Source: Cyclobacteriaceae bacterium
GTDB lineage: Bacteria; Bacteroidota; Bacteroidia; Cytophagales; Cyclobacteriaceae
Length of the DNA: 11,275 nt
NCBI GenBank assembly: GCA_028289505.1
Contig: JANQPK010000372.1
Coordinates: forward strand, 1-11,275
Direction of reading: 5' to 3'
Shown: positions 1 to 7,447 of the stretch, piece by piece
Numbering within the stretch: position 1 is the stretch's first letter
Layout: each line of letters opens with the position of its first letter
Notes under the pieces: generated by a model
What the model was told of the DNA's origin: nothing
The model's input: only the letters and a program-made list of their open reading frames with translations
Database searches by the model: none
Made by a program: the position numbers and the translations under genes

Positions 1-542
1 CCGTTAATCAGGTAATGCTTACCATCTTCGGTCAGCGTGGCTTTGGTTTTAGCGGCATTGGCATCCGAACCTGAGTCAGGTTCTGTGAGGCAGTAAGCGG
101 CTTTCCATTCACCGGTTGCCAGCTTTGGCAGGTACTGTTGCTTTTGCGCTTCAGTACCATAATACAAAATAGGTAAGGTACCAATACCGGTATGGGCTGA
201 CATAGCTACTGCGAAGGAATGACCAGCACCCAGCACCTCTGCTACCAACATGCTGGTATTAAAATTCATACCAAAACCACCGTATCTTTCAGGAACTGAA
301 GTACCCAGCAGTCCAAGCTCTCCCGCCTTGTCCATTAAAGAAGGCATAAGCTCAGGGTATTTCATGCTATCAATCTCTTCCAGTTTGGTGTACACCTCCT
401 GGTCCAGGAAATCCTGACAGGATTGTTTGATCATCAGCTGTTCTTCAGAGAATTCTTCGGGAATGAAGATTTCGGAAGCATCTGTTTCTTTGATGAGAAA
501 CTCACCCCCCTTAATCACTTTTTGCTTTACTGAAGTACTCAT
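1..542 (-). CDS. fadE: Acyl-CoA dehydrogenase, N-terminal part (cut by window edge)
   Basis: Only the first 180 codons are visible; the gene runs off the left edge. The product should be a flavin-dependent acyl-CoA dehydrogenase, which makes the trans-2-enoyl-CoA in the first step of each beta-oxidation round. Reading the minus strand from the ATG at 542 gives a continuous frame with an N-terminal helical domain (about residues 30-145) and the family signature CLTEPDSGSD at 151-160, where the middle domain contacts FAD and substrate. The visible part ends in GKHYLIN, typical of the start of that beta domain. The catalytic Glu lies beyond the window. It is the last visible gene of the operon, 17 nt after fadA. 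The order fadN-fadA-fadE is that of Bacillus subtilis, whose FadE is about 590 aa, so roughly two thirds is probably missing here. Family assignment is firm; the symbol rests on synteny. Confidence 0.92.
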   Translation of the reverse strand, partial: MSTSVKQKVIKGGEFLIKETDASEIFIPEEFSEEQLMIKQSCQDFLDQEVYTKLEEIDSMKYPELMPSLMDKAGELGLLGTSVPERYGGFGMNFNTSMLVAEVLGAGHSFAVAMSAHTGIGTLPILYYGTEAQKQQYLPKLATGEWKAAYCLTEPDSGSDANAAKTKATLTEDGKHYLIN

Positions 543-547
543 AACTA

Positions 548-563
548 AAAATTTTAGATCTAA
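548..563. promoter_or_regulatory. Second copy of the AAAATTTTAGATCT element at the fadA-fadE junction
   Basis: AAAATTTTAGATCT (548-561) is identical over 14 bases to 4696-4709 in the spacer upstream of the operon. It contains the 10-bp palindrome TTAGATCTAA (554-563) and overlaps the fadA stop codon, just ahead of fadE. It may be an internal operator or promoter element for fadE; with sequence this AT-rich it may also be chance. Confidence 0.25.
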
Positions 564-1735
564 TTCAATAATTCGTATATGCCAGCGACACCTTGTCCAC
601 CACCAACACAGGCGGTAACCATGCCATATTTTTGTCCACGACGACGCATTTCATTGAAAAGTTGTACCGAAAGTTTAGCACCACTACAGCCCAGTGGATG
701 TCCCAAGGCAATGGCCCCACCGTTCACATTGACTTTTTCGGGGTCCAGTTCCAACTTTCTGATCACCGCCAGCGACTGGGCAGCAAAGGCTTCATTTAAC
801 TCTACTTGGTCAATATCATCTTTACTCAACCCGGCTCTTTCCAATGCCTTAGGTACTGCGGCCACCGGTCCAATACCCATAATTCTGGGGTCTACTCCTG
901 CCGCCACATAGCTTACCAGACGCGCTACTGGCTCCAGGTTCAATTCTTTAATCTTCTTTTCTGACATTACCATTACAAAAGCTGCTCCATCTGAGGTCTG
1001 AGAGCTGTTTCCAGCAGTAACAGTCCCACCTTGAGCAAACACCGGCTTCAATTTGGCCAATGCTTCTGGGTTGGTATCAGGACGGGGTCCTTCATCAGTG
1101 TCCACCACAAAACTGCGGCTCTGCTTTTTTTGCTGTTTATCCAGGTAGGTTTCTTCAACCTTAATAGGCACAATCTCTTCTTTAAACCTACCCTCTTGAA
1201 TGGCCGCAATGGCTTTCATATGCGATTGGTAGGAAAAAGCATCCATATCTTCCCGTGAAATGTTAAAGTCCCTGGCAACTTCTTCCGCGGTAAGGCCCAT
1301 GCTGGTATAATATTGCGGATGCTCGGAAGCAATTTTATAGTTAAGTGCGGTTTTCCATCCCATTACCGGAACTAGTGACATAGATTCAGTCCCTCCGGCA
1401 ATGATGCAATCGGCCATCCCGGCATGAATGCGGGCACTGGCAATATTGATGGCTTCCAATCCTGATCCACAGTATCGATTTATTACCATCCCAGGTACTT
1501 CAATGGGCAGGGACAACAATGAGATCATTCGCCCCATCTGCATGCCCTGTTCGGCTTCAGGCACTGCGTTCCCCACTATCAAATCATCCACGGTATGAGC
1601 ATCCAGCCCGGGGACAGAAGCCACCAAATGCTTGATTACATCCGCCGCCAGGTCATCTGGCCTGGTAAATCGGAACCCACCTCTTTTAGCTTTACCAACT
1701 GCGGTACGGAATCCTGCTACAATGTATGCGTCCAT
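560..1735 (-). CDS. fadA: Acetyl-CoA C-acyltransferase (3-ketoacyl-CoA thiolase)
   Basis: This 391-aa protein is a degradative thiolase that cleaves 3-ketoacyl-CoA with CoA to acetyl-CoA and a shortened acyl-CoA, in the cytoplasm. All catalytic elements are visible: nucleophile Cys89 in NRYCGSG, the NEAF motif at 314-317, His346 in GGAIALGHPLGCSG, and the second acid/base Cys376 in VTACVGGGQG. Length equals the usual 390-400 aa. The ATG at 1735 lies 2 nt after the fadN stop, so translation is probably coupled and the two products probably work together as a trifunctional-type complex; this complex is inferred from family behaviour. A biosynthetic acetoacetyl-CoA thiolase is the main alternative, but the fadN and fadE neighbours argue for beta-oxidation. 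Confidence 0.96.
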   Translation of the reverse strand: MDAYIVAGFRTAVGKAKRGGFRFTRPDDLAADVIKHLVASVPGLDAHTVDDLIVGNAVPEAEQGMQMGRMISLLSLPIEVPGMVINRYCGSGLEAINIASARIHAGMADCIIAGGTESMSLVPVMGWKTALNYKIASEHPQYYTSMGLTAEEVARDFNISREDMDAFSYQSHMKAIAAIQEGRFKEEIVPIKVEETYLDKQQKKQSRSFVVDTDEGPRPDTNPEALAKLKPVFAQGGTVTAGNSSQTSDGAAFVMVMSEKKIKELNLEPVARLVSYVAAGVDPRIMGIGPVAAVPKALERAGLSKDDIDQVELNEAFAAQSLAVIRKLELDPEKVNVNGGAIALGHPLGCSGAKLSVQLFNEMRRRGQKYGMVTACVGGGQGVAGIYELLN

Positions 1736-1737
1736 AA

Positions 1738-4140
1738 CTAATTTCTTAAAGGTTTACCGGTGGTAAGAATACTCTGGATACGCTCCAGTGTTTTCCGCTC
1801 CCCGGTTAGTGATAAAAAAGCTTCTCTTTCCAGATCTAACAGATACTGCTCAGAGACTTCGGTAGGATAACTAAGATCTCCACCGCACATGATGTAGGCC
1901 AGCTTATGTGCAATTTTGGCATCATGATCCGATATATACTTACCCATTTTCATGCCATTTATTCCTGCCAGAAACAAAGCCATACCCCCTCTTCCTTGTA
2001 CTTTGATATCGGTTCTTGGTGTTGGTTTGGTATACCCCGCCTGAGCCAAGGCTAATACCGCGCGTTTGGCATCACCGATCTGTCGATCTTTGTTGATCGA
2101 GATTTGGTCTTGTGGTCTCAGAATATCTAAATCACGCGCTTTCTCAGCAGATGTGGCCACCTTAGCAGTGGCAATATTCATAAAGGTATTTTGTAAGGCG
2201 TTATACTCCACGTCGCCAGACTGCATCCGATCGCTGACCCGCATGGTGAGTTCTTTGGTACCACCACCGCCCGGAATCACACCGGCGCCTACCTCAACCA
2301 AGCCAATATAGGTTTCAGCCGCTGCCTGAACCGCATCACCGTGCATGGTCAATTCGCAGCCACCTCCCAGAGTTAATCCATGAGGAGCCACTACTACTGG
2401 AATACCGGAAAATCTTGCTCGAGCTACGGTGTTTTGGAATTGACGGATCATCATATCAACTTCTTCGTACTCCTGCTCGATGGCATACATGAACAGGACC
2501 CCAAGGTTAGCTCCGGCGGAAAAGTTAGCAGCCTGATTACCGATTATCAATCCCTGAAAATCTTGCTCAGCCAAGTTGATGGCTTTATTGATCCCCTCGA
2601 TTACCCCAGCACCCATGGTATTCATCTTTGAATGAAATTCCAGGTTTAGCACACCATCGCCCAGGTCAAACAAGCTGGCTTCATTATTTTCCCAAACCGT
2701 ACTACCTGCTCTCAGGTGGTCCAAAATAATAAGATCCCCACGTCCCGCGATTTCCTTATAGGACTTAGTGATAGTATCGTAATACTTTACCTGTCCGTTT
2801 TCAACCTGGTAAAAAGATTCATGGCCGGCTTCAACCATATCGTAAACCCACTGGTTGGGCCGGTAACCCAACTTCTCCATTTCTGGTAAGACTTGCTGTA
2901 CACCAACTTGGTCCCAGGTCTCAAAAGCGCCCACCTCCCAGCCAAAGCCGGCACAGATGGCATCGTCGATTCGATAAAGTTCATCGGCTATTTCAGGAAT
3001 ACGATTGGATACGTATTGAAACAGGCCAAAAAAACTATGACGATAAAACTCACCAGCCTTATCATTTCCGGCTAGCAGCACTTTGAATCGATCTTTAACC
3101 GTGTCAATACTCTTAGTACCCTCCAGAGTAGTAAACTTGGCTTTTGCCTTGGGTTTATACTCCATGGATTTTAAATCCAAGGTCAGGATCTTAGTTTTAC
3201 CGTTTTCGTCTTTGGTCTTCTTATAAAAACCCTGTTTGGTTTTATCCCCTAACCAATTCTTCTCTTCAAGTTTTCTTACCGCATCAGGTAGTTTGAACAC
3301 ATCCCTGGCTTCATCATGTTCAAGTCCTTGATACAGGTTGTTGGCTACTTTTATCAGAGTGTCAAGTCCTACTACGTCAGAAGTGCGAAAGGTGGCAGAT
3401 TTAGGGCGGCCAATTACAGGCCCGGTCAACTTGTCTACCTCGTCAATGGTCAGATCCAACTCTTCCATGGTCTTCACCACTTTCAAGATTCCATAGATTC
3501 CTACCCGATTTGCGATAAAGGCCGGAGTATCCTTGCACAAAACTGTGGTTTTACCCAGAAATTTATCGCCGTATTCCATAAAGAAATCGATCACTGCAGG
3601 GTCGGTTTTCTCGGTGGGGATAATCTCCAGTAGTTTTAGATATCGTGGGGGATTAAAAAAGTGTGTACCACAGAAATTTCTTTGGAAGTCCTCACTTCTT
3701 CCATCCAGCATCATATGAATGGGAATGCCAGAAGTATTGCTGGTAATCAGTGTGCCAGCAGTACGATGCTTTTCAACCTGCTCAAAAACCTTTTTCTTAA
3801 TGTCTAGATTTTCAACCACTACTTCAATAATCCAATCGCAATCAGAAATTTGGGACATATCGTCCTCAAAGTTTCCCAGGGAAACCAGATCGGCTTGGTG
3901 CTGATGATAGAGAGGGGCAGGCTTGGATTTGACCGCGGTGGTAAACGAATCGGTCACGATACGGTTGCGTACTTTTGAATGCTCCAGAGTCAGACCTTTT
4001 TCCAGCTCCTGTTCCGTCAGTTCTCGAGGCACAATGTCCAGTAGTATCACCTGAACCCCGACATTGGCCAAATGGCAGGCTATTCTGGAGCCCATAATAC
4101 CGGAACCGAGTACCGCTGCTTTATTGATGCTTCGTTTCAT
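1738..4140 (-). CDS. fadN: 3-hydroxyacyl-CoA dehydrogenase / enoyl-CoA hydratase, FadN type
   Basis: This 800-aa bifunctional enzyme performs hydration of enoyl-CoA and NAD-dependent oxidation of 3-hydroxyacyl-CoA. The dehydrogenase comes first: Rossmann motif GSGIMG at 12-17, Asp35 at the end of the second strand for NAD, SNTS at 134-137, catalytic His160 in THFFNP with partner Glu172, and Asn211 in FIANR. Helical 3HCDH C-terminal segments follow (about 205-305 and, more degenerate, 360-430). The crotonase-fold hydratase is C-terminal: SAGANL at 541-546, oxyanion segment GLTLGGGCEL at 588-597 with Glu596, and Glu616 before GAGVIPGGGG, matching the two catalytic glutamates of crotonase. This domain order is the reverse of E. 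coli FadB and is that of B. subtilis FadN (about 790 aa). The ATG at 4140 lies inside the end of the upstream regulator gene (20-nt overlap), indicating co-transcription. Confidence 0.95.
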   Translation of the reverse strand: MKRSINKAAVLGSGIMGSRIACHLANVGVQVILLDIVPRELTEQELEKGLTLEHSKVRNRIVTDSFTTAVKSKPAPLYHQHQADLVSLGNFEDDMSQISDCDWIIEVVVENLDIKKKVFEQVEKHRTAGTLITSNTSGIPIHMMLDGRSEDFQRNFCGTHFFNPPRYLKLLEIIPTEKTDPAVIDFFMEYGDKFLGKTTVLCKDTPAFIANRVGIYGILKVVKTMEELDLTIDEVDKLTGPVIGRPKSATFRTSDVVGLDTLIKVANNLYQGLEHDEARDVFKLPDAVRKLEEKNWLGDKTKQGFYKKTKDENGKTKILTLDLKSMEYKPKAKAKFTTLEGTKSIDTVKDRFKVLLAGNDKAGEFYRHSFFGLFQYVSNRIPEIADELYRIDDAICAGFGWEVGAFETWDQVGVQQVLPEMEKLGYRPNQWVYDMVEAGHESFYQVENGQVKYYDTITKSYKEIAGRGDLIILDHLRAGSTVWENNEASLFDLGDGVLNLEFHSKMNTMGAGVIEGINKAINLAEQDFQGLIIGNQAANFSAGANLGVLFMYAIEQEYEEVDMMIRQFQNTVARARFSGIPVVVAPHGLTLGGGCELTMHGDAVQAAAETYIGLVEVGAGVIPGGGGTKELTMRVSDRMQSGDVEYNALQNTFMNIATAKVATSAEKARDLDILRPQDQISINKDRQIGDAKRAVLALAQAGYTKPTPRTDIKVQGRGGMALFLAGINGMKMGKYISDHDAKIAHKLAYIMCGGDLSYPTEVSEQYLLDLEREAFLSLTGERKTLERIQSILTTGKPLRN

Positions 4141-4597
4141 ATTCCCTGTTTCGCTTGGTTATTTCACTAAGGTCATTTTCCTCTACAATTTGACTGATGC
4201 GTTGAATTACTTTAAAAAAAACCTGCAGCTCCCTGGCAGGGATATCATCGAATACGAATTGATTAAAGGCTTTTACGGTTTCGAAAGCGATTTCCTTTTT
4301 TTTCTGTCCCAATTCAGTAAGAAAAATTCTAACCATCCTCTTGTCTACCGTATCCGCTTTTCGAAAAATAAGTCCTTTTTCCTCCATACTTTTCAGCATA
4401 CGCACCAGACTTCTGGATTCCAATCCGATCAACGGAGCAATTTTGGTAGCGGGAGTACCTTCAGTCGAATTGATATTCAGTATCACGTATCCTATGGCAG
4501 TGGTAATGTCATTCTTGAGGGCTTCCTGATTATACATACGGTTTATGGCATGCCAGGCGGTCTTAATGTTATAATCAACAGTTTCTTCCCTTTTCAC
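4121..4597 (-). CDS. MarR-family transcriptional regulator of the fad operon
   Basis: This 158-aa protein has MarR-type features: an N-terminal dimerisation helix (about 8-45), a winged helix-turn-helix with ATKIAPLIGLESRSLVRMLKSM at about 49-70 in two adjoining helices, the wing carrying the conserved DKR at about 84-86 followed by VRIFLTELG, and C-terminal helices for dimerisation. The start is a GTG at 4597: an in-frame stop lies a short way upstream with no ATG between, and starting later would remove the dimerisation helix. As first gene of the operon, overlapping fadN by 20 nt, it is probably an autoregulator and represses or tunes the fad genes in response to acyl-CoA; the ligand is inferred from context. 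The codons for QKKK include a run of eight A followed by G, a possible slippage site. Confidence 0.9.
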   Translation of the reverse strand: MKREETVDYNIKTAWHAINRMYNQEALKNDITTAIGYVILNINSTEGTPATKIAPLIGLESRSLVRMLKSMEEKGLIFRKADTVDKRMVRIFLTELGQKKKEIAFETVKAFNQFVFDDIPARELQVFFKVIQRISQIVEENDLSEITKRNREYETKHQ

Positions 4598-4642
4598 GCT
4601 TTTTCTAAGTGTTCTATACTCTTAAAGATACGAAAAATATAT

Positions 4643-4654
4643 TATGCATGCATA
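4643..4654. promoter_or_regulatory. Perfect 12-bp palindrome, candidate operator
   Basis: TATGCATGCATA is self-complementary over all 12 bases. It lies 46 nt upstream of the regulator start codon and just upstream of the possible -7 element. MarR dimers bind palindromes of about 16-20 bp near their own promoters, so an operator is plausible, but a 12-mer alone is modest evidence. Confidence 0.35.
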
Positions 4655-4681
4655 CTAATAATCAGAAATCTAAATCTACCC

Positions 4682-4709
4682 AGATCTTAGATTTTAAAAT
4701 TTTAGATCT
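4682..4709. promoter_or_regulatory. 28-bp imperfect palindrome with overlapping direct repeat, candidate operator
   Basis: The outer arms are AGATCT (4682-4687 and 4704-4709) and the centre is the perfect palindrome ATTTTAAAAT (4691-4700), with 3-nt mismatched joints. Overlapping it, AGATCTTAGATTTT (4682-4695) is repeated directly as AGATCTCAGATTTT (4704-4717), 13 of 14 identical, 22 bp apart, about two helical turns. A related inverted copy, AATCTAAATCT, lies at 4667-4677. This is the layout expected for a multi-dimer regulator site. The AT-rich background makes chance similarity possible. Confidence 0.45.
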
Positions 4710-4733
4710 CAGATTTTCCTATATTAGGTATCC

Positions 4734-6197
4734 ATGTCGGAAAAAGCTGACGGTAACCACCAACTAAAGATTTATGGCCTTTTTGCCGGGCCCTTGTGCT
4801 TTATCATTATGCTTTTTCTGCCCAATCCACTGCCATTGGATCAGGAGGCCTGGAAAGTGATTGCTGGTGCCAGTTGGATGATCATTTGGTGGGTAACCGA
4901 AGCAGTACCTATTTTTGCCACCGCCCTAATCCCCATGACCTTAATGCCGCTAATGGGGATCTTTTCCATCAAGGAATCTACTGAACCCTATGCCAACCCC
5001 ATTATTTTCCTGTTCATGGGTGGGTTTTTGATCGCATTGGCCATGGAAAAGTGGAACCTGCACAAGCGCATTGCACTCACCCTTATCACTTTCACCGGGA
5101 CTAAAGCCAATGGCATAATCCTGGGATTTATGCTGGCCACTTTTATTCTAAGTATGTGGATTAGCAATACCGCTACTGCGGTAATGATGTTACCCATCGC
5201 TATGTCTGTGGTTTCCTTACTAACCCACGAGTTGGGGTTGGACAAAGAAGACAAAAAGTTTCGACGTTTTGCACTTAGTTTACTATTGGGAATTGCGTAC
5301 TCCGCCAATATCGGAGGTGCCTCTACCATAATTGGAACTCCCCCTAACGTGGTAATGGTGGGATACATGAAGGAATTCTATGACTATGATTTGGCTTTCA
5401 GCAGTTGGTTATTAATTGGGCTACCAATCTGTGGGCTGATACTGGCATTAACCTATTTCATGTTGGTGCACTTGTTTTATCCCAACCATCTGGGAAATCT
5501 GGAAGGCTCTGAAGAAATCATCCGTCGCGAGTTGAAGATCATGGGTCCCATTTCCAAACCTGAGAAAAGGGTTTTAGGAATATTCTTGGCTACGGCATTA
5601 AGCTGGATATTATTGCAACCCATAAACAAACTATTGGGTGCCCCCATCTTGAATAACACCATTGTAGGCATGGTTGGAGGAACCCTAATGTTTTTTTTTC
5701 CTTTGAACCTGAAAAAAGGGAAGTTTCTACTGGATTGGAAGTATACTGAAAAGTTGCCTTACGGGATATTACTGTTGTTTGGAGGAGGTTTATGCCTAGC
5801 GAGGGCAATGGAAATTACTGGTATCATAGAACTAGTAGGGAATTATATATCGGAGAAAGGACCTTATCCATTTTGGATGCTGGTGCTGTTACTTACCGCA
5901 GTGATGCTGTACATGACTGAAATTATGAGCAACGTGGCGTTGGTGACCATTTTCTTACCAGTGGTGATTGGTATAGCCCAGGGCCTTGATATCCCGGGAT
6001 TGATGCTAGTAGCACCTGTTTCCATTGCTGCCAGTTGTGCCTTTATGATGCCCATTAGCACTCCACCAAATGCTATTGTATTTGCTAGTGGGCACATCAG
6101 TATCAAGGACATGGTGCGTGCAGGATTCTGGTTAAATCTAATCAGTATTTCGGTAATGGTGCTGTTCGCGATTACGGTGCTGCGTTATGTGATATGA
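4734..6197 (+). CDS. DASS/SLC13-family anion-sodium symporter
   Basis: This 487-aa inner-membrane protein has about a dozen hydrophobic segments and the inverted-repeat signatures of the divalent anion:Na+ symporter family. In the first half these are WWVTEAVPI at 52-60, SNTATAVMMLP starting at 144, and IGTPPNVV at 200-207. In the second half they are MSNVALVTIFLP starting at 398 and ISTPPNAIVFASGH at 441-454. Known members such as VcINDY import succinate and other C4 or C6 dicarboxylates with sodium, so a TCA-intermediate substrate is likely; sulfate or other anions cannot be excluded. The second substrate motif, usually SNT, reads SNV (399-401). The gene is divergent from the fad operon and shares its spacer. 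A run of nine T at 5691-5699 encodes three Phe. Confidence 0.92.
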   Translation: MSEKADGNHQLKIYGLFAGPLCFIIMLFLPNPLPLDQEAWKVIAGASWMIIWWVTEAVPIFATALIPMTLMPLMGIFSIKESTEPYANPIIFLFMGGFLIALAMEKWNLHKRIALTLITFTGTKANGIILGFMLATFILSMWISNTATAVMMLPIAMSVVSLLTHELGLDKEDKKFRRFALSLLLGIAYSANIGGASTIIGTPPNVVMVGYMKEFYDYDLAFSSWLLIGLPICGLILALTYFMLVHLFYPNHLGNLEGSEEIIRRELKIMGPISKPEKRVLGIFLATALSWILLQPINKLLGAPILNNTIVGMVGGTLMFFFPLNLKKGKFLLDWKYTEKLPYGILLLFGGGLCLARAMEITGIIELVGNYISEKGPYPFWMLVLLLTAVMLYMTEIMSNVALVTIFLPVVIGIAQGLDIPGLMLVAPVSIAASCAFMMPISTPPNAIVFASGHISIKDMVRAGFWLNLISISVMVLFAITVLRYVI

Positions 6198-6230
6198 GAG
6201 GGTAGAGCTGCATTTTGCGCATGGCGATAA

Positions 6231-6629
6231 TCACTGTTTCCAGCCTTCAAGATGTCCATTCTTGAAGAAAAGATAACTATTGTTGGGGTAGTTCCATTTT
6301 TGGGTTTCACCGGAGGAAATCACCGTTTTCTGAATGCTTAAAGGTGCTCCCCAGCTATCTCTGGCCATTTCAAATGATATACTATTCCATACCTTACCTG
6401 CTGCAATCATCCTGCCCTTGTTTTTGCCATATTTAGCGATCATTGCCTCCACCCTTAATTCAGGGTCCACGCGATTTAACTCGCTATCAATTTCAACCAA
6501 ACGACTTTCTAGGGAGTCTATAATTCTATTGATCTGCTCTTTTTCTTGTGCTAAATCCGCAACTTGACTGCTTTGAGCAGTCAAGCACATTGGAACTAAT
6601 AGTAGAAAAACAACTGCTAAATTTCTCAT
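6231..6629 (-). CDS. Small secreted protein with N-terminal coiled coil, function unknown
   Basis: This 132-aa protein has a signal peptide (about 1-18, hydrophobic VVFLLLVPMCLTA, likely cut before Gln19). A charged, heptad-like helix (about 24-55, QEKEQINRIIDSLESRLVEI) suggests a short coiled coil. The C-terminal part has the pattern G-x-P-x-x-I-x-x-T-x-x-x-x-G-x-x-x-x-W-x-Y, then Y-x-x-F-x-N-G-x-L-x-x-W. This resembles small beta-sheet domains in many bacterial envelope proteins in which a stretch following a conserved Gly-x-Pro helps bind a partner; I do not assign a named family. It follows the 256-aa secreted protein gene after 17 nt, so the two are probably co-transcribed. Its stop lies 33 nt from the convergent transporter stop, with no obvious hairpin terminator between. 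Confidence 0.75.
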   Translation of the reverse strand: MRNLAVVFLLLVPMCLTAQSSQVADLAQEKEQINRIIDSLESRLVEIDSELNRVDPELRVEAMIAKYGKNKGRMIAAGKVWNSISFEMARDSWGAPLSIQKTVISSGETQKWNYPNNSYLFFKNGHLEGWKQ

Positions 6630-6646
6630 AAGCTTGGTGTTGCCGC

Positions 6647-7417
6647 CTACAAGTTCTTATCTACCTTTTTTACGTATTTGGGAAGTTTTTTATTCAGGTC
6701 ATCCAGCAACTCTTCTGTGGCGCTGGCACACATGGGCATAAGTTTGTCGTAATTGTAAACAGGCACTCCCGACACCAGGGCAACACCTTTTTTGGATACA
6801 GCAAAGTCATCCAGTTTAAAGACCTTTTTTGCCTCTCGGTTGAATAGATCCATATTAATGTATGATCTGATACCAGCATTGCCTAGCCCTCCAAGCGCTA
6901 CTTTTGGTTCCCATGCGTATGATAATGATACAAACATCACCCCGTCAATACCGACATCCTCCAAAATTTTCATCATATGCGATTCAGTTCTCCAAGACCT
7001 CAATAGGTTTCCACCAGTCAACAATACATTGTATCCATCAATGGCGATAAAACGGTCTTTTATGGCCTCATTAAGTAAATCAACGGAATCCTGGTCTTCT
7101 ACTCCGTCCAGACCTTTGTAGGCCTGATACATGGGATGGTTGAGGATTTCGCTTTCGGGTACAATCTCAAAAGGGAATTGCTTCACATATTTTTTCATGA
7201 AGGTTTCATGAAATTCTTCTAATATGGGACGCAAGTCAAATCTCGGGTCATCCTCTTTAGTTTTTTCGTAAGCAGACTGTCTGGCATCGGCAGCGATTTT
7301 ATCAGCACCGATGTATTTGTCCACGTAGAACGTTACTACAGCCACTCTCTTTTTCTGGCCAAAAGATACTGAAGCCACTAGGGCCAACAGTACCGAAAAA
7401 ATCATTAACTTTTTCAT
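6647..7417 (-). CDS. Secreted protein of unknown function (256 aa)
   Basis: The start chosen is the ATG at 7417, because it places a clean signal peptide (MKKLMIFSVLLALVASVSFG, cut near residue 20) at the N-terminus; the in-frame ATG at 7456 would add 13 residues in front of it. The mature protein begins QKKRVAVVTFYVDK, a beta strand, and alternates strands and helices: a helix around FHETFMKKYVKQF, then FEIVPESEIL, and GVMFVSLSYAWEP further on. This strand-helix style recalls periplasmic proteins of the CsgG/TolB N-domain kind, where a first strand VAVxxF is followed by a helix and a strand, but this is a resemblance only. It is likely the first gene of a pair with the 132-aa secreted protein. 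No catalytic motif was recognised. Confidence 0.75.
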   Translation of the reverse strand: MKKLMIFSVLLALVASVSFGQKKRVAVVTFYVDKYIGADKIAADARQSAYEKTKEDDPRFDLRPILEEFHETFMKKYVKQFPFEIVPESEILNHPMYQAYKGLDGVEDQDSVDLLNEAIKDRFIAIDGYNVLLTGGNLLRSWRTESHMMKILEDVGIDGVMFVSLSYAWEPKVALGGLGNAGIRSYINMDLFNREAKKVFKLDDFAVSKKGVALVSGVPVYNYDKLMPMCASATEELLDDLNKKLPKYVKKVDKNL

Positions 7418-7421
7418 GATA

Positions 7422-7447
7422 CCTGCTTGTGAGATTGTTATAGCAGG
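7422..7447 (-). promoter_or_regulatory. Hairpin covering the ribosome binding site of the 256-aa protein gene
   Basis: On the minus strand CCTGCT and AGCAGG form a perfect 6-bp stem with a 14-nt loop. The 3' arm contains the only Shine-Dalgarno-like AGG, 4 nt from the ATG at 7417. Folding would hide it. The stem is short, so a role in translation control is speculative. Confidence 0.25.

Larger units (their letters stand above)
4598..4733. promoter_or_regulatory. Divergent promoter region between the fad operon and the DASS transporter
   Basis: This 136-nt AT-rich spacer must hold promoters for both directions. For the minus strand, TATCTTTA (4623-4630) is one base off the Bacteroidota -7 consensus TAnnTTTG and sits about 25 nt before the GTG, but no clear -33 TTG is seen. 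For the plus strand, TAGATTTT (4688-4695) is a similar near match lying inside a palindrome. A weak AGG (4726-4728) precedes the transporter ATG by 5 nt. The promoter elements are guesses; that the region is regulatory follows from the gene layout. Confidence 0.6.

Noticed and set aside
4064..4690. 208-codon open frame on the plus strand
   Set aside because: It is antisense to the MarR gene and the start of fadN, both of which have clear family motifs; its translation is low-complexity and has no recognisable domain.
6198..6230. Bidirectional terminator between convergent genes
   Set aside because: The 33-nt gap has only a short TGCGCA palindrome and no stem followed by a T run, so no terminator is claimed.
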